This document shows, one piece after another, positions 1-5,255 of a DNA stretch of 6,039 nt (positions within the stretch are counted from its first letter, which is position 1; every line of letters starts with the position of its first letter). A program made the position numbers and the translations under genes. This DNA comes from Bacteroidota bacterium (GTDB lineage: Bacteria > Bacteroidota > Bacteroidia > Bacteroidales > VadinHA17), in contig JAKAXP010000148.1 in the NCBI GenBank assembly GCA_021816545.1, positions 1 through 6,039 on the forward strand. The letters run 5' to 3'. The notes beneath the pieces were generated by a model that did no database searches, had not been told where the DNA came from, and worked only from the letters and a program-made list of their open reading frames with translations.

Positions 1-345
1 CAGGATCCCTGCGCTGACTCCGGTTATATTTGCAACAAGATCAAGTGTTTCCGCCTTGCGGGATGTTGTGAGAGTCATCTGCAGGATCTCCATCAGCGCA
101 CCAAAAAGAAGGGGGAAAAGCAATACGGCATACCTTAAATGGCGGCTTGTGCGCCAGCGGCACGAATCAAGAAGAAGAACACCTGAAAAAAACGTATACA
201 TGGCGAAATGACCAATCTTGTCAATATACGGTATGCCGAGCATTTTTCCGGGTATCAGCGATTTGCTTCCGGAAAGACTCAGCCAGAGTATAAGAATACC
301 AATGATGATACTCTTATAGTATTGTTTTATAAAGAGATAAATCAT
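1..345 (-). CDS. VanZ-like family membrane protein (3' end cut by window edge)
   Basis: The minus strand encodes 115 codons from an ATG at 345 down to base 1 with no stop, so the C-terminus lies outside the window. The protein is hydrophobic, with likely membrane segments near residues 11-26, 45-60, 72-90 and 103-115. It carries the VanZ-family pattern: an Asp-Lys-x-x-His-Phe-x-x-Tyr motif at about residues 42-50, then Glu86 and Gln89 in a membrane helix, followed by Arg96, Asp102, Asn106 and Gly109. VanZ is named after a teicoplanin-resistance protein, but most small bacterial homologues, including those of Bacteroidota, have no established role, and I infer none for resistance here. Family members of this short type are about 120 residues, so little is probably missing. 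The gene is divergent from hemW across a 74-bp AT-rich spacer. The start follows a GGGGC stretch and is the only sensible one I see. Confidence 0.85.
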   Translation of the reverse strand, partial: MIYLFIKQYYKSIIIGILILWLSLSGSKSLIPGKMLGIPYIDKIGHFAMYTFFSGVLLLDSCRWRTSRHLRYAVLLFPLLFGALMEILQMTLTTSRKAETLDLVANITGVSAGIL

Positions 346-419
346 GCCCCGTTTTTGAGATTGTGAAAATTACAAACTAATATTAAATCTTTTGTATTTT
401 TAAAGTATATATTTTCCAC

Positions 420-1550
420 ATGGCCGGTGTCTATATTCACATACCTTTCTGCAAGAGCTTCTGCAGCTACTGTGACTTTTACAGTATAACTGATAACAGT
501 CTTAGCGAAGCACTTGTTCATGCAGTAATACGGGAGGCATCACTCAGGTCTTCCTACCTTGAGGGAGAAACTGTGGAAACTCTATATTTCGGAGGAGGCA
601 CTCCTTCACTTCTTGAACCGGCAACAGTAGCAAAAATCATTGATGTCCTGAAGAAGGATTTCTCATTTGCCGAAGATCCCGAAGTAACCTTTGAGGTAAA
701 TCCGGATGATGTTTACGAGGGTTTGTTCCGCTCCCTGAAAGAGGCAGGAATCAACAGGATAAGCCTGGGGGTGCAGTCATGGGATGACAGGCGGCTTCGG
801 TATCTCGGCCGGCGTCATGATGCTGCACAGTCTGCCAGGGCCCTCGAAATGGTCTTCAGCGAAGGAATATCAAATGTCTCGGCCGACCTGATATACGGCG
901 TTCCCGGGATGACGCCGGCTGATCTGAGGATTGACCTTGAAAAGACCCTTTCCTTCCCCGTGACCCACCTTTCTGCCTATCATCTTACAGTTGAGGAGGG
1001 AACAAAATTCGGCAGGATGAAGAAAGAGGGGAAACTGAAGGAGACCGACGAGGAAGTGTCGGCATCAATGTTCTCACTTCTTGGTAGTGTTTGCCGGGAA
1101 CATGGATTCATCCACTACGAAATTTCAAATTTTGCGAAGGAGGGATTTATTTCCAGGCATAACTCATCCTACTGGAAACAGCTTCCGTACATCGGGCTTG
1201 GCCCGTCAGCCCATTCGTTTGACAGGCGCTCACGCCAGTGGAACGTTTCAGATGTACGCAAATACATAAAGGCTATTTCCGCCGGGGAGATACCCTGCGA
1301 GCGGGAAGAGCTTGACCGGATTACTGTTTTCAATGAATATGTAATGACTTCCCTTCGTACGATGTGGGGTATTGATCTGCAGCACGTTGAGGAGTTTTAT
1401 GACAAGGAATTGCATGATTATCTTGTCAATCTTTCCGGCAAGTATATCAGGTATGGCCTGATGAAAAGGGAAAAAAATACCCTGGTCCTTACAGACCAGG
1501 GCAAGATGATATCTGACAATATTATTGCCGAATTGCTGGCAGATCTCTGA
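420..1550 (+). CDS. hemW: Radical SAM heme chaperone HemW (formerly HemN-like)
   Basis: The 376-residue protein begins with the family's typical MAGVYIHIPFC. Cys11, Cys15 and Cys18 form the CX3CX2C radical-SAM [4Fe-4S] motif, and Phe20 follows. The CX3CX2CXF form marks HemW; true oxygen-independent coproporphyrinogen oxidase HemN has CX3CX2CXC. The SAM-binding GGGTPS lies at 58-63. YEISNFA (233-239) and HNSSYW (247-252) are also present; the latter is the HNxxYW motif linked to heme binding in HemW. The usual HemN C-terminal domain follows at about 300-376. HemW proteins bind heme and are thought to deliver it to cytosolic or membrane heme enzymes; they do not act in porphyrin synthesis. The start is fixed by an in-frame TAA at 384-386 with no other ATG between. 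No convincing TAnnTTTG promoter was found in the upstream spacer. The last 25 codons also carry a terminator for the opposing gene. Confidence 0.95.
   Translation: MAGVYIHIPFCKSFCSYCDFYSITDNSLSEALVHAVIREASLRSSYLEGETVETLYFGGGTPSLLEPATVAKIIDVLKKDFSFAEDPEVTFEVNPDDVYEGLFRSLKEAGINRISLGVQSWDDRRLRYLGRRHDAAQSARALEMVFSEGISNVSADLIYGVPGMTPADLRIDLEKTLSFPVTHLSAYHLTVEEGTKFGRMKKEGKLKETDEEVSASMFSLLGSVCREHGFIHYEISNFAKEGFISRHNSSYWKQLPYIGLGPSAHSFDRRSRQWNVSDVRKYIKAISAGEIPCEREELDRITVFNEYVMTSLRTMWGIDLQHVEEFYDKELHDYLVNLSGKYIRYGLMKREKNTLVLTDQGKMISDNIIAELLADL
1468..1501 (-). terminator. Intrinsic terminator of the coiled-coil gene, inside hemW
   Basis: Read on the minus strand, CCCTGGTC (1501-1494), a 6-nt loop (1493-1488) and GACCAGGG (1487-1480) form a perfect 8-bp, GC-rich stem. 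Two bases later comes an uninterrupted run of seven T (1477-1471). This is a textbook Rho-independent terminator for transcripts coming leftward from the gene that ends at 1551, about 50 nt downstream of its stop. On the plus strand the same bases are hemW codons for roughly NTLVLTDQGK, and the hairpin is followed by no T-run, so it should act in one direction only. Confidence 0.8.
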
Positions 1551-2459
1551 TCAGCCTCTTCCCTTCAGCGTGAAGGAGCCACCTCCGATTTTTTCACCTT
1601 CAAGGTAAAGCTCGACATTGTATGTTCCCGGGATGAAATCGCCTGTATTGTCAAGGAATATACACATTTCGATGTCAGCATTTGCATAGTCAACGGCCCT
1701 GTTGGCGGAGAATATCAGCTGCTCGCCCTTGACTTCAAAGAGGTTGTCGGGAGAGGGGGTAATGACCAGCTGGTCAGGGCGCACAACTCTCAGGTATACA
1801 ACCTTGTTTCCTGCTGCTGCAATCGGGTTTTCCCTTAGTGTGAAGCAAACGCGCACTTTGTCAAGGTTTCTGAGCTCATCGGTCTCCTTCCGTTTTTTGT
1901 TGAGCGCCACGGCAACAACATCCTTTGCCTGTATAACAGCTGCAACATTGACCTTTGACGTGAGCTCCTCCTTCACCTTTTCGAGTTCAACATTTGTCTC
2001 CTGGACTGCGGTCATCTGTTGTTTGATCTCCACGTTTTCGGCAGTGAGTACCTGGTTGCGTGTGTTCAGTGAGTCTATCTGAACTATATAGCTCTTCATA
2101 ATATCACGCATTGTGCTTATCTCAGCCTTGTATTTTCTTATCAGCTGAGCGTTTGATGCGCTGACTTCCAGGAGCTTCTGTATCCTGGTGCGCTCACGCT
2201 GAAGCTCGGCATTGAGTGTATCATTGCTGGTCTTCAGAGTGTCATAGCCGTACATCATCATGCGGAGTTCGTTTGCCAGGGAGTCCTTCTCCTCGGTCAG
2301 TACCTGCTCCATTTCAACCATTTTGCTTTTCTGGTTGTAGTAAAGTACCACCAGGGCAATTAAGCCAAGCGTCAGGATTATGGTTGACACAATCATGACA
2401 ACCGGAGCACCTTTTTTATGCTCAACGTGTTCAGCCTGATATTTTTCCTGATTTTCCAT
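1551..2459 (-). CDS. Conserved hypothetical: membrane-anchored coiled-coil protein
   Basis: I do not recognise a named function. The 302-residue protein has a short polar N-terminus (1-17), one strong transmembrane helix (about 18-41), a long heptad-rich, Glu/Lys/Gln/Asn-rich coiled coil (about 44-170) and a C-terminal, probably beta-rich domain (about 198-302). There is no cleavable signal peptide. A Lys-Lys pair precedes the helix, so the coiled coil and C-domain most likely face the periplasm with a cytoplasmic N-terminus (inference). Similar proteins in Bacteroidota are often labelled hypothetical or, loosely, chromosome-segregation proteins because of the coiled coil; nothing here supports that label. 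The leader is A-rich without a Shine-Dalgarno sequence, and a good Bacteroidota promoter lies just upstream. The gene converges with hemW with no intergenic base. Its own promoter and terminator make it look monocistronic. Confidence 0.88.
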   Translation of the reverse strand: MENQEKYQAEHVEHKKGAPVVMIVSTIILTLGLIALVVLYYNQKSKMVEMEQVLTEEKDSLANELRMMMYGYDTLKTSNDTLNAELQRERTRIQKLLEVSASNAQLIRKYKAEISTMRDIMKSYIVQIDSLNTRNQVLTAENVEIKQQMTAVQETNVELEKVKEELTSKVNVAAVIQAKDVVAVALNKKRKETDELRNLDKVRVCFTLRENPIAAAGNKVVYLRVVRPDQLVITPSPDNLFEVKGEQLIFSANRAVDYANADIEMCIFLDNTGDFIPGTYNVELYLEGEKIGGGSFTLKGRG

Positions 2460-2481
2460 TTGTTTGTTTTTTTATCCGGTT

Positions 2482-2511
2482 CAAAATTAGCAATTATTAC
2501 AGTACAACAAA
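2482..2511 (-). promoter_or_regulatory. Bacteroidota-type primary sigma promoter for the coiled-coil gene
   Basis: On the minus strand, TTTG (2511-2508) and TAATTTTG (2489-2482) are separated by 18 nt. This matches the Bacteroidota consensus of TTTG at about -33 and TAnnTTTG at -7. The predicted transcript would start near 2475-2478, giving a leader of under 20 nt before the ATG at 2459. It is the only full consensus match I found in the window. Confidence 0.7.
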
Positions 2512-2575
2512 TTTTTCTCCGCTTTGATTATCTTCGCCTTACAATTTAAGCTAAAAATTAGATCGGTTTCCTGTT

Positions 2576-3979
2576 ATGAGCGGCTTTTATGGTTCTGTCT
2601 CCGAAAGGAGTTGTATTGACGATGTATTCTACGGAACGGATTATCATTCCCACCTTGGCACAAAGAGGGCCGGGCTTGTGTACTATGACTCCGCTCTTGG
2701 ATTCAGGAGAAGAATACACAACCTTGAAAATGAGTATTTCCGGAACAAGTTTGAGGCTGAGCTGAAAGAATTCAGCGGGAACAGCGGGATGGGGGTTATA
2801 AGCGACACCGACCCGCAGCCGATTCTCTTCAATTCGCACCTGGGTCCGTTTGCACTGGTAACCGTTTCAAGGATTGTCAACATAAACGAGCTTGCCGATT
2901 TCTTCCTGGCGCGCAAGAAACATTTTACGGAAAACTTCATGGGCAATATCAACCCCACGGAGATGGTTGCCAATATTATATGTGAGGGAGATTCCTTCGT
3001 TCAAGGGATCACTAACGTATTTGAAAAGATTCAGGGGTCATGTTCTCTTCTGCTGCTGACGCCCGATGGCATTATTGCGGCACGCGACAAACTGGGCCGG
3101 ACGCCGGTGGTGATTGGCAGTAAGGAGGGTGCCCGTGCGGTGGCATCGGAGACCTGTTCCTTTCCAAATACCGGTTTTGAAACAGAATATTACCTTGGTC
3201 CCGGGGAGATTGTGCACATCCGTGCGAACGGTTTTACCAGGCTTAAGGCGCCAGGAAAGAGGATGCAGATCTGTTCATTCCTATGGGTGTATTACGGCTT
3301 CCCGACGTCAGATTATGAGGGACGCAATGTAGAGGAGGTCCGTTACGGTTGCGGAGCTGCTCTTGCGGGCCGCGACTCAGTGGTGGCCGATTTCGTTTGC
3401 GGTGTTCCAGACTCAGGAGTGGGTCATGCTTTCGGCTATGCCAACGAAAAACGGCTACCCTATATGAGCTCATTCTCAAAGTACACTCCCACCTGGCCGC
3501 GCAGTTTCATGCCGCAGAGACAGATACAGCGTGAGCTTGTGGCAAAGATGAAGCTCATTCCGAATAAGAAGCTTACCCGGGGGAAAAAGATTATATTTCT
3601 TGATGACAGTATTGTCAGGGGAACCCAGCTCCGTGACAACACAATAGATCTGCGTGAAGCCGGCGCCTCCGAACTGCATATGAGAATTGCATGCCCTCCG
3701 TTGCTTTACCCGTGCCCCTTCCTGAACTTCTCACAGTCACGCTCAACCCTTGAGCTTGCCGCCCGCAAGGCCATAGTACGGCTGGAGGGGGAAGAGAAGA
3801 ATATCGAGGATTATCTTGATCCTGATTCAGAGAAGCATGAGCTAATGGTAAAGGAGATTGCCACTATGCTTGGCATGGATAGCCTTATGTTTCAACGACT
3901 TGATGATCTGGTGGAGGCTATCGGCCTTCCGCGGGAGAAGCTATGCACACACTGCTGGGATGGCAGCAGCAGCTTCTGA
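2576..3979 (+). CDS. PurF-like amidophosphoribosyltransferase paralogue with degenerate glutaminase site
   Basis: The 467-residue protein has the PurF layout: an N-terminal Ntn-type glutaminase fold (about 1-230) and a phosphoribosyltransferase domain (about 255-400). The PRPP motif is intact (IIFLDDSIVRGT, 339-350), as is GVPDSG (276-281). Cys233, Cys380, Cys457 and Cys460 sit where Bacillus-type PurF binds its [4Fe-4S] cluster. However, residue 2 is Ser in MSGFYG, where active PurF has the nucleophilic Cys of MCGI. The RYST and HNGNL glutamine-site motifs are replaced around 73-101 (GVISDTD; SRIVN). The flexible loop normally reading KNRYVGRTF is KYTPTWPRSF (302-311). PurF makes phosphoribosylamine from PRPP and glutamine, the first step of purine synthesis. 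This copy probably cannot use glutamine; ammonia-dependent or regulatory roles are possible. The start is fixed by an in-frame TAA at 2552-2554. I recall similar second PurF-like proteins in Bacteroidota, usually labelled amidophosphoribosyltransferase. Confidence 0.9.
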   Translation: MSGFYGSVSERSCIDDVFYGTDYHSHLGTKRAGLVYYDSALGFRRRIHNLENEYFRNKFEAELKEFSGNSGMGVISDTDPQPILFNSHLGPFALVTVSRIVNINELADFFLARKKHFTENFMGNINPTEMVANIICEGDSFVQGITNVFEKIQGSCSLLLLTPDGIIAARDKLGRTPVVIGSKEGARAVASETCSFPNTGFETEYYLGPGEIVHIRANGFTRLKAPGKRMQICSFLWVYYGFPTSDYEGRNVEEVRYGCGAALAGRDSVVADFVCGVPDSGVGHAFGYANEKRLPYMSSFSKYTPTWPRSFMPQRQIQRELVAKMKLIPNKKLTRGKKIIFLDDSIVRGTQLRDNTIDLREAGASELHMRIACPPLLYPCPFLNFSQSRSTLELAARKAIVRLEGEEKNIEDYLDPDSEKHELMVKEIATMLGMDSLMFQRLDDLVEAIGLPREKLCTHCWDGSSSF

Positions 3980-4164
3980 ACCTGTTGAAAACAGCGGAAA
4001 GTTGTTGATAATTCGATATTCGTCAAAATAATCGACCTGTTCGTCCGTTTAATTTTACGATTCACAAAATGTCATGTAACCCCAGTGCATGATGTCTTGT
4101 ATAAATGGTCAAAGCGGAATAGACCAAACAAACAAATTATTAATAACTAATACTTAAACAAAAG
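3980..4164 (+). promoter_or_regulatory. Spacer and 5' leader upstream of the DUF4402/chaperone genes
   Basis: This 185-bp spacer must hold the operon promoter, but I found no full TTTG/TAnnTTTG pair; TAATTTTA (4050-4057) is a one-mismatch -7 candidate with no good -33 box. Two short dyads, each with 5-bp arms and 11-nt spacers, lie at 4072-4092 (TCATG/CATGA) and 4106-4126 (TGGTC/GACCA). The last 41 nt before the ATG, except base 4164, contain no G (4123-4163) and are A-rich. That should keep the ribosome-loading region unstructured, as expected where Shine-Dalgarno sequences are not used. No convincing terminator for the upstream gene is visible. Confidence 0.45.
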
Positions 4165-4659
4165 ATGAAAAAATTCCTCGCATTTTCGATTGTTCTGTTT
4201 GCATTTACAGCCGGAGCATTTGCACAGTCTTCAGCCACAGCTACTGCAACGGCAGTAATTGTATCACCGATTACAATTACCCAGGCTGCAAACATGAGTT
4301 TTGGCAACATCATTGCGGACACAGACGGGGGTACCGTAGTTCTTGTACCGGCCGGAACCCGTACGCTTAACGGTCTCACCTCTCCCTCAATTGCAGGAAC
4401 AGTAACGGCTGCAAGGTTTACTGTTACAGGTTTTGCCGGTGCAACCTATGCCATCACCCTGCCGGCCAGCCATACAATAAGCAACGGCACACAGAACATG
4501 GTGGTTGACACATTTACAAGCAACCCCTCGGGTACCGGAACGCTTACAGGAGGCACCGAAACACTTAACGTAGGAGCTACACTTAACGTGGGAGCAAGCC
4601 AGGCTTCGGGTACCTATACCAATGCTGCCGGCTTTACTGTGACAGTGAACTACAACTAA
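4165..4659 (+). CDS. Secreted DUF4402-domain protein, candidate fibre subunit (first copy)
   Basis: This 164-residue protein has a clear signal peptide (KK, hydrophobic core, predicted cut AFA/Q after residue 20), so the mature chain starts with Gln. The remainder is one DUF4402-type beta domain: MSFG (44-47), GGTVVLVP (55-62), FTVTGFAG (85-92), YAITLP (95-100), NMVVDTF (111-117), VGATLNVG (136-143), and a final strand ending VTVNYN. About a fifth of the mature chain is Thr. It has no Cys or Lys and very few charged residues, which suits a robust extracellular beta-protein. DUF4402 has no settled function. The chaperone gene two places downstream and the alternating C-terminal strand with a penultimate Tyr suggest a pilin-like subunit (inference). 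It is first in the operon, has the strongest-looking leader and is followed by a hairpin, so it may be the major subunit. It is homologous to the next gene. Confidence 0.88.
   Translation: MKKFLAFSIVLFAFTAGAFAQSSATATATAVIVSPITITQAANMSFGNIIADTDGGTVVLVPAGTRTLNGLTSPSIAGTVTAARFTVTGFAGATYAITLPASHTISNGTQNMVVDTFTSNPSGTGTLTGGTETLNVGATLNVGASQASGTYTNAAGFTVTVNYN
4561..4596 (+). repeat. 18-bp imperfect tandem repeat encoding TLNVGA twice
   Basis: Bases 4561-4578 and 4579-4596 match at 16 of 18 positions and encode TLNVGA-TLNVGA (residues 133-144) in frame. The neighbouring paralogue has TVYVGATLKVGT at the same place, so the two-strand pattern is a family feature, but its DNA is far less repetitive. Recent duplication or local homogenisation are both possible. 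Confidence 0.75.
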
Positions 4660-4694
4660 CAGACCGCTTAAGGATTTAAACCAACCGGTCTGTT
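4658..4694 (+). promoter_or_regulatory. Intercistronic hairpin between the two DUF4402 genes
   Basis: AACAGACCG (4658-4666) and CGGTCTGTT (4686-4694) pair perfectly over 9 bp around a 19-nt loop. The left arm takes the last two bases of the upstream TAA stop. The right arm ends two bases before the next ATG (4697). The run after the stem is TTTT in total, half of it within the stem, so it is at best a weak terminator. It is better placed as an mRNA end-protecting, processing or start-occluding element that lets the first gene be expressed more than those downstream (inference). Confidence 0.6.
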
Positions 4695-4696
4695 TT

Positions 4697-5230
4697 ATGA
4701 CCACATTCAGGAGATATCTTTTCAGCCTGTTATGCCTGATTGCCTTGCCGGCAGCAGTGGCTTTCTCACAGATTGCCCCGCCGGTCAGTGCAACCGGGCA
4801 TATCACGGCGCAGGTGATAACCACCCTTGCTGCGGTTGAAACTTCCCAGATGAGTTTCGGGAAGTTCTCTCCGGGGCCCCGGGGTGGTGAGCTGATCCTG
4901 ACCCCCGACAACAGCATATCCGTGATGGGTAGTGTATGGACGGGGTCCGGTACACATAATGCCGCAAGCTTTTATGTGACCGGAGACCCGGGAGTTGCTT
5001 ACACGGTCACCCTCCCTTCTGAACCGGTCAAAATAACCCATCTGGGTACGGCAAAAACAATGACAGTTGAAGACTGGAAATCAGTTCCGTCACCGACTCC
5101 CGGTGCCGGAATGCTTGAGGACGGCTCCCAGACCGTTTATGTCGGGGCTACACTCAAGGTGGGGACCCTGAATGACAACCCGGTAGGGATGTATACAGGC
5201 ACATACACAATCACATTCGACTTTAACTGA
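4697..5230 (+). CDS. Secreted DUF4402-domain protein, candidate fibre subunit (second copy)
   Basis: This 177-residue protein has a signal peptide (RR, Leu-rich core, predicted cut AFS/Q after residue 24) and a DUF4402-like domain. It shares with the first copy MSFG (52-55), a GG-turn (63-64), FYVTG (92-96), YTVTLP (102-107), the M-V strand (122-124), VGATLKVG (149-156) and a final strand ending ITFDFN with a penultimate Phe. A Gly lies 14 residues from the C-terminus, as in classical pilins. The copies are clearly homologous but strongly diverged, with a longer, more charged middle here, so this is an old duplication and probably a distinct subunit such as a minor, tip or anchor component (inference). 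The only Cys is in the signal peptide, so no disulfide is expected. It starts 37 nt after the first copy, right behind the hairpin, and the downstream chaperone gene begins 25 nt after its stop. Confidence 0.85.
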   Translation: MTTFRRYLFSLLCLIALPAAVAFSQIAPPVSATGHITAQVITTLAAVETSQMSFGKFSPGPRGGELILTPDNSISVMGSVWTGSGTHNAASFYVTGDPGVAYTVTLPSEPVKITHLGTAKTMTVEDWKSVPSPTPGAGMLEDGSQTVYVGATLKVGTLNDNPVGMYTGTYTITFDFN

Positions 5231-5255
5231 CAGGGAACCTGAAAAACAACAAATA

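Noticed and set aside
346..419. Promoter boxes for hemW and the VanZ-like gene in their shared spacer
   Set aside because: TTTG stretches exist on both strands, but none gives TAnnTTTG with a TTTG about 18-20 nt upstream. The best minus-strand candidate (TTAGTTTG) has a mismatch and no -33 box.
420..1550. Annotation as oxygen-independent coproporphyrinogen III oxidase (HemN)
   Set aside because: The cluster motif is CX3CX2CXF, not CX3CX2CXC, and HNxxYW is present. Both indicate HemW.
1702..2082. Plus-strand open frame of 126 codons inside the coiled-coil gene
   Set aside because: Its Ser/Thr/Phe-rich composition is what antisense of a Lys/Glu-rich coiled coil produces. It has no leader or family resemblance.
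2558..2973. Minus-strand frames over the start of the PurF-like gene
   Set aside because: They overlap the strongly supported PurF-like coding sequence and show no domain, so they are shadow frames.
3982..3994. CTGTT-GAA-AACAG hairpin just after the PurF-like gene
   Set aside because: It is a perfect but short 5-bp AT-containing stem with no T-run after it on either strand, too weak to call a terminator.
4387..4917. Minus-strand open frame of 176 codons opposite both DUF4402 genes
   Set aside because: It is Cys-rich with no recognisable domain or signal and spans the intergenic hairpin. It lies antisense to two well-supported secreted proteins, so it is a shadow of their coding pattern.
5231..5241. 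CAGG-GAA-CCTG hairpin between the second DUF4402 gene and the chaperone gene
   Set aside because: Only four base pairs with a 3-nt loop and no T-tract; expected by chance.
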